Of a stretch of 64,000 bases of DNA, positions 19,575 through 28,616 are shown one piece after another. This DNA is from Sphingomonas sp. (GTDB lineage: Bacteria; Pseudomonadota; Alphaproteobacteria; Sphingomonadales; Sphingomonadaceae). Numbering within the stretch: the first letter of the stretch is position 1; the number at the start of each line of letters is the position of its first letter. The notes beneath the pieces were generated by a model. That model did not search any database. It was not told where the DNA came from and worked only from the letters and a program-made list of their open reading frames with translations. The translations under genes and the position numbers were made by a program. The DNA is taken from assembly GCA_025356055.1 (NCBI GenBank), contig JANXUU010000128.1:1-64000 (forward strand), read 5' to 3'.

Positions 19575-19600
19575 TCTGGCGGACCGAGTCAATCCGCTCT

Positions 19601-19690
19601 CGTTATCCCGGCGCAGGCCGGGACCCAGCGCGACAGCCAACAAGCAATTTTTTGTTTGAGGGTCTGATCCCGGCCTTCGCCGGGATGACG
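19601..19690. repeat. REP-like hyphenated inverted repeat (CGTTATCCCGGCGCAGGCCGGGACCC ... GATCCCGGCCTTCGCCGGGATGACG)
   Basis: Two arms of ~26 nt, related as imperfect inverted repeats, separated by ~38 nt; each arm also internally palindromic. Confidence 0.65.
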
Positions 19691-19710
19691 TTTGACGCTA
19701 GGGGGGGGCA

Positions 19711-20631
19711 ATGAACTGGACCCTAGTCATTCACGGCGGCTGCGGCGCGATGCAGCCCGACAAGCTACCTCCCGAGCAGGAAGAGCGCGCGCGCGCCGGG
19801 CTTGCCGCAGCGCTCGATGCCGGAGGAGCAATCCTCGCGGCCGGCGGCTCCTCGCTCGACGCGGTCGAAGCCGCCGCCCGGGTTCTCGAGGAGGACACGG
19901 CATTCAACGCCGGTCGCGGGAGCGTGCTGACCGCTCAGGGCCATGCCGAGCTTGACGCCGCAATCATGGACGGCCGTAATCGCCGCGCCGGTGCCGTCGC
20001 CGGCCTGCGCACTACCCGCGCCCCGGTCTCCGCCGCGCGCGCGGCGATGGAGCACAGCCCGCACGTCCTTCTGACCTACGACCAGGCCGACCGCTTCGCC
20101 GAAGCCCAGGGCCTCGAGCAAGTCACCAACGACTGGTTCATGATCCCCGAACGCCGCGCCCAGCTCGAAGCGGTCATGGCCTCGGGGGGGAAGGTCGACA
20201 CAGTGATGAAGTATGGCACGATCGGCGCGGTCGCCTGCGACGTGGACGGCCATGTCGCCGCCGCGACCTCGACCGGGGGCCTCACCGCCAAGCGCTGGGG
20301 CCGGATCGGCGATTCCCCGCTGATCGGCGCGGGCACCTATGCCGACGACCGCAGCGCCGCAGTGTCCGCCACCGGGCTCGGCGAGGCCTTCATCCGCGCC
20401 GTCGCCGGGCACGAGCTGGCGGCAAGAATGCGGCTCTCGGACGAAACGCTCCAGCAAGCCCTCGACGCAGTCCTTGCCGATGTCGTTTCGCTCGGCGGCA
20501 CCGGCGGCCTGATCGCCGTCGCTCCATCGGGCGAAGCGGCCTGGGGCTTCACCACGCCGGGCATGTACCGCGCCCGCGCAGCAGCCGGAGCGCGTGAAAT
20601 TGCGGTCTACTCCGAACCCGCTCGTCGATAG
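19711..20631 (+). CDS. Isoaspartyl peptidase/L-asparaginase (Ntn-hydrolase)
   Basis: IHGGCGA; MKYGTIGAVACDVDGHVAAATSTGG cleavage motif. Confidence 0.93.
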   Translation: MNWTLVIHGGCGAMQPDKLPPEQEERARAGLAAALDAGGAILAAGGSSLDAVEAAARVLEEDTAFNAGRGSVLTAQGHAELDAAIMDGRNRRAGAVAGLRTTRAPVSAARAAMEHSPHVLLTYDQADRFAEAQGLEQVTNDWFMIPERRAQLEAVMASGGKVDTVMKYGTIGAVACDVDGHVAAATSTGGLTAKRWGRIGDSPLIGAGTYADDRSAAVSATGLGEAFIRAVAGHELAARMRLSDETLQQALDAVLADVVSLGGTGGLIAVAPSGEAAWGFTTPGMYRARAAAGAREIAVYSEPARR

Positions 20632-21740
20632 GGCAACATCGCACGCAACGCGTCCAGTTCGTGCCGCACCGCCGCGCGCTCGCCCTCGACGAAAGACCGC
20701 ACCGCTCGCCTGAAATCGGCGTTCGGCAGATAATGCGCCGAGCGTGTCACGACCGGCTCATATCCCCGTGCCAGCTTGTGTTCGCCCTGCGCCCCCGCCT
20801 GGACCGACCCCAATCCATTGGCGATCGCCCACTCGATCGCTTGATAATAGCTCAGCTCGAAGTGGAGAAACGGCACCTCCTCGTCGCACCCCCAATAGCG
20901 GCCATACAGCGTGTCCGATCCGATCAGGTTCAACGCCCCCGCGATCGGCTTGCCATTGCGCAGCGCGAGCAGCAGCAGGACGGCGTCTCCAAGCGCCTCG
21001 CCCAACCCCGCGAAGAACGGCTGGGTCAGGTACGGCTGCCCCCATTTCCGGCTCCCCGTGTCCTGATAAAAGCGCCACATCGCCGTCCACTCGGCAAGCC
21101 CGATCTCGGTGCCCCGCAGCGCGACGAACTCGAGCCCCTCTCTCGCCCCCACCCGCTCCTTGCGGATCACTTTGCGTTTGCGACTCGCCAGCGCCCCCAG
21201 GAAATCGTCGAACGAGCCATAGCTCCGATTGAACCAGTGATACTGGATCCCCTCGCGGACCAGCCACTTTCGCGCTTCGAACTCACCGATCTCCTCCTCG
21301 GCGATGAATGTCGCATGGGCCGAACTCAGCCCATTCTGCACCACGATCGCCTCGGCCGCCGCGATCAACGACTGGGGTCGGTCGCCAAGCAGCCGCCGCC
21401 CCGGGACCGGGGTGAACGGCACCGCAATCTGGAGCTTGGGATAATAGTCTCCGCCTGCCCGCTGCCACGCTTCGGCCCAGCCATGATCGAAAACATATTC
21501 GCCTTGGCTGTGCGATTTCAGATAGGCCGGAGCCGCCGCCGCCAGCATGCCGTCGGCGCCATCGACCAGGATCGGCGCTGGGCTCCACCCGCTATGCCCG
21601 CCGACGCTTTCGCTCTCCTCGAGCAGCCCCAGGAACGCGCGGCTCGTAAACGGATCGCGCCCGCCCAGCGAGTCCCACTCCGCGACCGACCCGACCGACG
21701 GCGCCAGCCGAGCAATCACTTCGGAATCACGGTCCGCCAT
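20607..21740 (-). CDS. GNAT family N-acetyltransferase (COG3146-type)
   Basis: DPFTSRAFLGLLEESESVGGHSGWSP; GRYWGCDEEVPFLHFELSYYQAIEWAI; QAGAQGEHKLARGYEPV. Confidence 0.85.
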   Translation of the reverse strand: MADRDSEVIARLAPSVGSVAEWDSLGGRDPFTSRAFLGLLEESESVGGHSGWSPAPILVDGADGMLAAAAPAYLKSHSQGEYVFDHGWAEAWQRAGGDYYPKLQIAVPFTPVPGRRLLGDRPQSLIAAAEAIVVQNGLSSAHATFIAEEEIGEFEARKWLVREGIQYHWFNRSYGSFDDFLGALASRKRKVIRKERVGAREGLEFVALRGTEIGLAEWTAMWRFYQDTGSRKWGQPYLTQPFFAGLGEALGDAVLLLLALRNGKPIAGALNLIGSDTLYGRYWGCDEEVPFLHFELSYYQAIEWAIANGLGSVQAGAQGEHKLARGYEPVVTRSAHYLPNADFRRAVRSFVEGERAAVRHELDALRAMLPYRRAGSE

Positions 21741-22440
21741 CGGCTTCCCAGATGAGGGCGTCGGCGAAAGGCGCGGCGGAGGCACGCTCGGCAGAAGTGC
21801 GGATCGTCCAGCTGTACACCGGTAGCCGCGTCAAAACCCGCCCGAGCAGCGCCTGGTCAAGCGCGAGAAAGTGGGGGCGTGCCAGCATCGCCTTGCCCCA
21901 ACGCTCGATCGCGCTTTCGTCTCCCCCGGTCACCAGCCCGCGTCGCACATCGGACCGGTTTCGCGCCAGCCACATCGCCACTCGCGGATCGAAACTCATC
22001 ACCCCGACCGGCCCCGGACGAGCGCCCAGTGTTCGGCACACCGCCGCCGCCAGCCGCGCCGCGTTTCCCGCGGTCTTGAGTTCGATCAGCAGCGGCACGC
22101 GTCCGCCAGCGATCATCAGCAGATCGGCCAGTCGCGGCACAGTCTCGCGCGTCCCGAGCAACCGCTTCCCCGACAGCGACGCCGCACTCAGGGTTTCGAC
22201 CGATCCGCCCTCGCCGCACATTCGCTTGAGATCGTCATCGTGGAACACCATCGGCACATCGTCGCGCGACAGGCGGACATCGCATTCGATCCCGGCGCCA
22301 AGCTCGATCGCCGCGTGGAACGCCGCCCTGCTGTTTTCCGGAACGCCATTTGAGTGTCGCCCGCGATGCGCGAACCCATTCGGCCCGACGCCGAGCGGCG
22401 CGCTGTGTGGCGATTCAGGCCCTGACCGCGACGACCGCAT
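21727..22440 (-). CDS. Glycerophosphodiester phosphodiesterase
   Basis: FAHRGRHSNGVPENSRAAFHAAIELGAGIECDVRLSRDDVPMVFHDDDL. Confidence 0.9.
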   Translation of the reverse strand: MRSSRSGPESPHSAPLGVGPNGFAHRGRHSNGVPENSRAAFHAAIELGAGIECDVRLSRDDVPMVFHDDDLKRMCGEGGSVETLSAASLSGKRLLGTRETVPRLADLLMIAGGRVPLLIELKTAGNAARLAAAVCRTLGARPGPVGVMSFDPRVAMWLARNRSDVRRGLVTGGDESAIERWGKAMLARPHFLALDQALLGRVLTRLPVYSWTIRTSAERASAAPFADALIWEADGGP

Positions 22441-22876
22441 CCACTTCGACCGCGACCCCAAGCGGAAGCGAGGCCACCCCGACCGCCGAGCGAGCATGTT
22501 TCCCCGCCTCACCGAACACTTCGACCATCAGCTCGCTCGCGCCGTTGGCGACCTTGGGCTGGTCGGTGAAATCGGCGGTCGAATTGACGAACACGCCAAG
22601 TTTGACGATCCGCTCGACCCGGTCGAGCGAGCCAAGCGCCGCCTTCAATTGCGCCAGCAGCATGATTCCGCACCGACGCGCCGCCGCTATCCCGGCATCG
22701 AGTTCGACATCCTCTCCAAGCCGCCCCTTGATCAGGCTGCCGTCCTCCGCGAACGAAATCTGTCCCGACACGTGAAGCATCCCGCCGACCTCGACCGCCG
22801 GCACATAGGCGGCGACGGGGGCGGCGGCGGCGGGAAGGGCGATGCCGAGTTCGGCGAGGCGTTGATCGATGTTCAT
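22415..22876 (-). CDS. RidA family protein
   Basis: MNIDQRLAELGIALPAAAAPVAAYVPAVEVGGMLHVSGQI. Confidence 0.88.
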   Translation of the reverse strand: MNIDQRLAELGIALPAAAAPVAAYVPAVEVGGMLHVSGQISFAEDGSLIKGRLGEDVELDAGIAAARRCGIMLLAQLKAALGSLDRVERIVKLGVFVNSTADFTDQPKVANGASELMVEVFGEAGKHARSAVGVASLPLGVAVEVDAVVAVRA

Positions 22877-22947
22877 GCAAAGCGCCTCAACACCCACTCC
22901 GTTCAACAATCAACCCCAATCCGTTCGTGTCGACAATCGGATGGCGG

Positions 22948-23682
22948 TCACTCGCGCCGGTGGATCGCAAACCCGCCCCAGCTCTGGTTGACGGGCATCA
23001 GCTCCAACACATTGATGTTCAAATGCGGCGGCAGCGTCGCGACCCAGTGGATCGTGTTCGCGATATCCTGAGCCGTCATCGGATCGACCCCGCCATAAAA
23101 CGCATCGCTCGCCGCCTGGTCACCGCCATTGCGCACGACGGTGAACTCGGTCTCGACCATTCCCGGCTCGATCGAGGTCACCCGCACCCCGGTCCCTTGC
23201 AGATCGCACCGCAGACCCAGCGTGAACTGGTGCACATAGGCCTTGGTCCCGGCATAGTTGCACCCGCCGCGATAGGGATAGGTCGCCGCCACCGACGACA
23301 GGTCGATGATCGCGCCCTTTGTCCCGATCAGGTTGGGCAGCAAGGTTCGCGTCAGTGCCACCAGCCCGATCACATTGGTCTCGATCATCCCGATGATCGG
23401 GTCGAGCTCGGCTTCGTGCAGCGGCACCGCTGCGGTCGCATAGCCCGCATTGTTGATCAGCAAATCGATCGCGGGCAAGTCCTGCGCCGTTTCGACCACT
23501 CGCGCCCGGTCGCGCATATCGAGCTCGATCGGGGTGAAGTTTGCGCCCAGTTCATCATGCAGTTTTTGCAGCCGCTCGGTCCGCCGACCCGTCCCGATCA
23601 CCCGCCACCCGTCGCCCACGAACAGCCGCGCACACGCCTCGCCGATTCCCGCCGTCACGCCCGTAATGAATGCCGTTTTCAC
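22948..23682 (-). CDS. SDR family NAD(P)-dependent oxidoreductase
   Basis: GTG start; KTAFITGVTAGIGEACARLF; LINNAGYAT; YAGTKAYVHQF. Confidence 0.92.
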   Translation of the reverse strand: MKTAFITGVTAGIGEACARLFVGDGWRVIGTGRRTERLQKLHDELGANFTPIELDMRDRARVVETAQDLPAIDLLINNAGYATAAVPLHEAELDPIIGMIETNVIGLVALTRTLLPNLIGTKGAIIDLSSVAATYPYRGGCNYAGTKAYVHQFTLGLRCDLQGTGVRVTSIEPGMVETEFTVVRNGGDQAASDAFYGGVDPMTAQDIANTIHWVATLPPHLNINVLELMPVNQSWGGFAIHRRE

Positions 23683-24317
23683 GCTGCTTGTCCCTTCTCG
23701 AACTTGTCCAATATCCAGGCACTCGCCGCGTTCCAATCGTCGATCCGGACGTGCGCCTTCTCTGCTGGCGCGACGTTCGGCGCGAGCCGCGGTTCCGCCA
23801 CCATGTGTACCCGCCATACTTCGGGCGCATGCTTCGCCACCGATCCGTGATGCACCGGAAGGTCGTCTACGAACGCCGTCACGCTGGGCGAATGCCGCTC
23901 CATGATCGCTCGCGCGGGCACCCCCTTGCCGCCCTGATTGGTCACCACCTCATGCCGGATCCCGTGGCTCGCCAGTTGCTCGACCCGCCAGCCATGGGCC
24001 TCGTCGCCGAGGTTGGTCAGCACGACGATGTCGGCTACCTCACCGATCCGCCCGAGCGCCTCGATCGCGCCGGGAACGGGCGTTTGCCGGCTCATTTCCT
24101 CGCGGAAAAACTGATGGAGCAGCGGCCACACCCGCTGCTCGCCGAGCGTCTCCCCACTCGCCCGCACGGTCAGCGCGTCTGCGAACTTGCCGCCCTCGAA
24201 ATCGAAATCGATGCCGTGCGCCTCACCCAGCCACGCCTCGAAATGCGACACCATGTGGAGCAGCACCTCGTCGCAGTCGGTGATCAGCAGCGGCCGCGCA
24301 CTCGTCTTACTCGCCAC
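23679..24317 (-). CDS. HAD superfamily hydrolase
   Basis: LLITDCDEVLLHMV; DIVVLTNLGDE; TAFVDDLPVHHGSV. Confidence 0.85.
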   Translation of the reverse strand: MASKTSARPLLITDCDEVLLHMVSHFEAWLGEAHGIDFDFEGGKFADALTVRASGETLGEQRVWPLLHQFFREEMSRQTPVPGAIEALGRIGEVADIVVLTNLGDEAHGWRVEQLASHGIRHEVVTNQGGKGVPARAIMERHSPSVTAFVDDLPVHHGSVAKHAPEVWRVHMVAEPRLAPNVAPAEKAHVRIDDWNAASAWILDKFEKGQAA

Positions 24318-24828
24318 CCGAACCGCCCTTCAATTTCGCCAGCGCCGCGAACGGTCCCGCCTCTGCCTCACTCAACACCCCCGCCGCCTTCAGCGCCTCA
24401 TCGGCCTTGGGTCCGCGCGGATAGGGGTCGAGCGCCAGCGCCAGCGAATCGGCGACCGCCTCGCCTAGGTCGATCGCCTGCCCGTCATGGATCACTGTAT
24501 CGAGATCGGCCGCGCCCAGCTCGATCTCCGGCTCGGCGCCATCGACCACCGGCGGCGGCACGAACCGGATCGCGAACGCCTCGTCAATCGCCGCCGGCAC
24601 CGGCTCGCCGCTGGCGATGCACGACTGCTGAAGCTGCGCCTTGATTCTTCCCGCACAGTCGACCGTCCGCCCCTCGCGGCGCAGCGTGACATGCGCTTCG
24701 AACCGGTCGAGCCCGAGCAGGCCCAGCCGTACGGCCACCGCCGCCCGCTCCCCCTCGTCGGCGGTCAGGTCCATCCGCGCGCCATCGCGGATCTGGTCGA
24801 TCGGCAGACGGTGCGCAAAGTCGCTCAT
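24307..24828 (-). CDS. YceD/DUF177 family protein
   Basis: MSDFAHRLPIDQI; VTLRREGRTVDCAGRIKAQLQQSCIASGEPVPAAIDEAF. Confidence 0.85.
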   Translation of the reverse strand: MSDFAHRLPIDQIRDGARMDLTADEGERAAVAVRLGLLGLDRFEAHVTLRREGRTVDCAGRIKAQLQQSCIASGEPVPAAIDEAFAIRFVPPPVVDGAEPEIELGAADLDTVIHDGQAIDLGEAVADSLALALDPYPRGPKADEALKAAGVLSEAEAGPFAALAKLKGGSGGE

Positions 24829-25334
24829 GCCCATTTGCCCGCGACCACTTCGGTCAGCGACAATCCCGCCAGCCGATCACGCAGGTCCTTCAACCCAATC
24901 ACCGTCCAAGCGACCGCGGCATCCTCGGTCGGCTCGTCGCGATAGACGGTCCGCCGCACCACTTCGTTCCAACTCCCCCCGCCGCCGAACAGCCGCCGCC
25001 AGCGGTCGACCCGGCTCGCCAGGCTGCCAACCAGATGCCGCACTTTCTTGCCCAGCGTCGCGTCGAATCCTTCCTGCCGCATCTGCGCATCCATGTCGTC
25101 GATGAACGCCTCGGTCAGCGCCACCGACGGCGAGCGCCCGGCGTCGCCCTCGGCCTCGAGCCTCAGCGAAACCAGCGCGACCACCGTCGCCAGCAGCGCG
25201 AACCTCCCGTCCATCGTGTCGGGCACTGCGCCCGCGATGTACCACTGCCTGGCCCGCGCCGTGTTCACCGCAGCGTCATAGGCGGGGGCCGAAAGCGACG
25301 GTGCGGAGCGCAGCGCTTTGAAGAGGGAAAGCAT
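24825..25334 (-). CDS. Ubiquinol-cytochrome c chaperone (CBP3-like) family protein
   Basis: ARQWYIAGAVPDTMDGRFALLATVVALVSLRLE...FIDDMDAQMRQEGFDATLGKKVRHLVGSLASRVDRW. Confidence 0.88.
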   Translation of the reverse strand: MLSLFKALRSAPSLSAPAYDAAVNTARARQWYIAGAVPDTMDGRFALLATVVALVSLRLEAEGDAGRSPSVALTEAFIDDMDAQMRQEGFDATLGKKVRHLVGSLASRVDRWRRLFGGGGSWNEVVRRTVYRDEPTEDAAVAWTVIGLKDLRDRLAGLSLTEVVAGKWA

Positions 25335-25450
25335 GGGATAATCCTTTGCGCCTTGCGTCACTGGCGCGCTCTCGCATATTGAGCGCCGTGCGGCTCGAAA
25401 CAAGCATCACGCGCCCTGCAGCGCGAGACAAGCGTTGCCAAGGAGATTAA

Positions 25451-25936
25451 ATGACCCGTTCCCTGATTACTGGCGCCGCCGCTGTCGCTGCCGCCGCGAC
25501 CCTCCTCGCGGGGTGCGCCGGAATCAAGGAGCATCGCGGCTTTGTCCTCGATAAGGCGCTCGCCGCCGCGATCCAGCCGGGAGTCGACAACAAGGATTCA
25601 GTCCAGAAGACGCTCGGCCGCCCGAGCTTCGCCGGACAATTTTCCGATAGCGACTGGTACTATCTGTCGCGCGACACCTCTGCGTTTGCCTTCCGCAATC
25701 CCCATGCGACAAAACAGGACCTGCTTCACGTGCGGTTCGATAGCGCAGGCAACGTCGCCGCGGTCGATCGCAGCGGCAAGGAGCAAATCGCCTCGGTCCG
25801 CCCCTTGCGCAAGACCACCCCGACGCTTGGCCGCAAGCGCAGCTTCTTCGACGAGATTTTCGGCAACATCGGCATGGTCGGATCGGGTGGGCTTGGCGGA
25901 TCGGGCAATGCCGGCGGCCAGCCGGGCGGGCAGTAA
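25451..25936 (+). CDS. bamE: Outer membrane protein assembly factor BamE
   Basis: Lipobox LLAGCAGIKEHRGF; PGVDNKDSVQKTLGRPSFAGQFSDSDWYYLSR. Confidence 0.88.
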   Translation: MTRSLITGAAAVAAAATLLAGCAGIKEHRGFVLDKALAAAIQPGVDNKDSVQKTLGRPSFAGQFSDSDWYYLSRDTSAFAFRNPHATKQDLLHVRFDSAGNVAAVDRSGKEQIASVRPLRKTTPTLGRKRSFFDEIFGNIGMVGSGGLGGSGNAGGQPGGQ

Positions 25937-25975
25937 GGGTCGCGCAACGCTGCCCTTACCTATAGGCTCGCCTCT

Positions 25976-26737
25976 ATGACTGCGACCCCTGCTGGCATTA
26001 CCTATGCCGATTATCTGAGCCTCGACACTCTCTTGTCTGCGCAACATCCGCGATCGGATCTGCACGACGAGATGCTGTTCATCGTGATCCACCAGACAAA
26101 GGAACTTTGGCTCAAACAGATGCTCCACGAGGTGCGCCTTGCGGTCGGCCTCGTCGGCGATGACCGTTTTGCCGAGGCCTACAAGGCGCTCTCCAGAGTC
26201 AGCCGGATCCAGTCAGTGATGACCCTGTCATGGGACGTTCTGGCGACGCTCACCCCGGTTGATTATTCCGCTTTCCGCCATGTGCTGGGTACCTCATCCG
26301 GGTTCCAGTCGGCGCAGTTCCGCGAGTTTGAGTTTCGCCTCGGTCTCAAGGATGCGACCATGCTCGCCAACCATGAGGGCGGCAGCGAGGGCCGGATCAA
26401 GCTCGAGGCGGCACTCGCCGATCCCAGCTTGTGGGACGAGGCCAACGCCGCACTGGCCCGCGCCGGGTTCGGCACCTCCGACGAATCCGCCATCGCCGCC
26501 GCATGGCTCGCCGTCTATCGCGATCCCGATCGCTGGTTCGACCTTTACCAGCTGGCCGAGAAGCTGGTCGACATTGACGATGCGCTCGCCGCGTGGCGTC
26601 ACAAGCATTTGCTGACGATCAGCCGGATCATCGGCGGCAAGCCCGGCACGGGTGGCTCGGCAGGCGCCTCCTATCTCGCCTCGACGCTGGCCAAGCGCGC
26701 CTTCCCCGCGCTGTGGGACCTGCGCACCTTTCTATGA
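25976..26737 (+). CDS. kynA: Tryptophan 2,3-dioxygenase
   Basis: ITYADYLSLDTLLSAQHP; HDEMLFIVIHQTKELWLKQMLHE; GTGGSAGASYL. Confidence 0.95.
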   Translation: MTATPAGITYADYLSLDTLLSAQHPRSDLHDEMLFIVIHQTKELWLKQMLHEVRLAVGLVGDDRFAEAYKALSRVSRIQSVMTLSWDVLATLTPVDYSAFRHVLGTSSGFQSAQFREFEFRLGLKDATMLANHEGGSEGRIKLEAALADPSLWDEANAALARAGFGTSDESAIAAAWLAVYRDPDRWFDLYQLAEKLVDIDDALAAWRHKHLLTISRIIGGKPGTGGSAGASYLASTLAKRAFPALWDLRTFL

Positions 26738-27876
26738 GACACCTGTTCTCGAAAAGCCTCGCCGCCGCACCCGGCCGCCTTCACATGGCGGCGCACAGCC
26801 ATCATCTGTGGCCCGATGCATCGTTTGCCGGCCAGGTCGAATGCTGGACGGACGCCGCCCGCCTCGCTGACCGCAAGTGGAACCGGATCATGGGCGAAGT
26901 CTGGCCCGAAGCGCAGGTGCACATCGCCGCCGAGCTCGGCACTGACGACCCTCCGGCGATCGTCTTTGCGACCAATACCCACGACCTCATCGTCCGGCTC
27001 GCCGCCGCCTGTCCGCGCCGGGACAACGGGCCGTTGCATATCCTTACCACCGACGGCGAATTCCACAGCGCCCGCCGCCAGCTCGCCCGCTGGGAAGAAA
27101 GCGGCGAGGCGATCGTCACCCGCCTGCCGGTTGCTCCAGACCTTCCCGATCAAATCATCGCCCACGCCGCGAACCACGATCTGATCTTCGTCTCGCAGCT
27201 CATGTTCGGCACCGGCACGCTGGTCGACATTGCCCCAGTCGCCGCGCTCGGCCGCCCCGACGGCCCGTGGGTCGTGATCGACGGCTATCACAGCTTCATG
27301 GCGCTCGAACGCCCATTCCCCGCCTCGTTCGGCGCGACCGCCTTCTTCCTGGGCGGCGGCTATAAATATGCCATGGCGGGTGAAGGCGTAGGCTTCATGC
27401 ATTGCCCCGCCGGGTTCGGCCCACGCCCGCCGATCACCGGCTGGTACGCCGAGTTCGACGAGCTCGACTTGCCCCCCGGCCATGTCGGCTACGCCCGCGA
27501 CGCGATGCGCTTCATGGGCGCGACCTTCGATGCCTCCGGGCTATACCGTCTCAACGCGGTTCAACGGATGCTGGCGACCGAAGACCTCACGACCACAAAA
27601 ATTTCGGCTAAGGTCGCCGCGCTCCAGGCGCAGCTGCTCGACGCCATTGCGGGAACCCCGCTCGCCGACACCGATCTATTAAACCCGCTCGACGGTAATC
27701 CCCACGCCCGCTTCCTCGCCTTTCGCGCACCCCGCGCCGCCGCATGGTGCGAACAACTCGGTCGCGAAGGCTGCATTACCGACGTCCGCGGCGACGTCCT
27801 GCGCATTGGCCTCGGCCTCTGTCACGACGAAGCCGACATTTGCGCCCTCGCGAGCCTCGCCGCGACGCTTCGCTAG
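26734..27876 (+). CDS. Kynureninase-like class V aminotransferase (PLP-dependent)
   Basis: ATGA overlap with kynA; LHMAAHSHHLWPDAS; VVIDGYHSFMALE..FFLGGGYKYAMAGEGVGFM. Confidence 0.82.
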   Translation: MRHLFSKSLAAAPGRLHMAAHSHHLWPDASFAGQVECWTDAARLADRKWNRIMGEVWPEAQVHIAAELGTDDPPAIVFATNTHDLIVRLAAACPRRDNGPLHILTTDGEFHSARRQLARWEESGEAIVTRLPVAPDLPDQIIAHAANHDLIFVSQLMFGTGTLVDIAPVAALGRPDGPWVVIDGYHSFMALERPFPASFGATAFFLGGGYKYAMAGEGVGFMHCPAGFGPRPPITGWYAEFDELDLPPGHVGYARDAMRFMGATFDASGLYRLNAVQRMLATEDLTTTKISAKVAALQAQLLDAIAGTPLADTDLLNPLDGNPHARFLAFRAPRAAAWCEQLGREGCITDVRGDVLRIGLGLCHDEADICALASLAATLR

Positions 27877-28508
27877 GCCGACAACCCCTCGCGCAGCAGC
27901 CGGTTCGCCGCCGCCGCTACGGCCGTGCTGTCCGCCGTTCCCCACACTCCGAAGCGCAAGCCCAGGAATACGTTCATCCCCATCAGCGCCCACGCCGCGA
28001 CCTCGCGCTCGAGCGCGTCGCCGCCGGCGAGATCGCCGCGCATTTCGCCTTTCGCAGCGCCAGCTCGCAACCGGTCGACGATCCTCTCCGCCGTCGTTTC
28101 ATAATGGGTGCGAAACCCGGCGGGATCAACGAACTCGGCTTCGTCGATGATGCGGTAGACCTCGCGATGTTCCTTGACGAAGTCGAGATAGGCCGCGAGC
28201 GCGCGCTGCTCTGCGTCGAGCGCGTCGCGCGCCCCGGGGATCGCCGGTGCCACCGCGACCCGCACTCGCTCGGACATGTCGCGGACCAGCGCCGCGAACA
28301 GTGCCTCCTTGCTGTCGAAATAGGTGTAGAACGTCCCCAGCGCGACTTCCGCCCGCTGGGTGATCGAGGACACCGAACTGTCTGCAAAACCGCGCTCGCC
28401 GAATTCGCGCAGCGCCGCATCGAGTATCCGCCGAAGCGTCCGCTCACCGCGCGCAGTGCGCGGTGCTTTGCCCTCGCTCGCAGGACTTTCGACCGCTATT
28501 TCCATCAT
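27873..28508 (-). CDS. TetR family transcriptional regulator
   Basis: RGERTLRRILDAALREFGERGFADSSVSSITQRAEVALGTFYTYFDSKEALF. Confidence 0.92.
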   Translation of the reverse strand: MMEIAVESPASEGKAPRTARGERTLRRILDAALREFGERGFADSSVSSITQRAEVALGTFYTYFDSKEALFAALVRDMSERVRVAVAPAIPGARDALDAEQRALAAYLDFVKEHREVYRIIDEAEFVDPAGFRTHYETTAERIVDRLRAGAAKGEMRGDLAGGDALEREVAAWALMGMNVFLGLRFGVWGTADSTAVAAAANRLLREGLSA

Positions 28509-28528
28509 ATCCCCCCACCGCGCATTAT

Positions 28529-28550
28529 AAGTTGAAACTCGGTTCAACTT
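28529..28550. promoter_or_regulatory. Perfect inverted repeat AAGTTGAA-ACTCGG-TTCAACTT, candidate TetR operator
   Basis: 8-bp perfect arms, 6-bp spacer, between divergent tetR and TonB receptor. Confidence 0.7.
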
Positions 28551-28616
28551 TCACTAAGCCACGCGACAAGGCGATGCAACCGGACACCGGATCGCGCCAC
28601 CAAAGGGGAGGATAAC

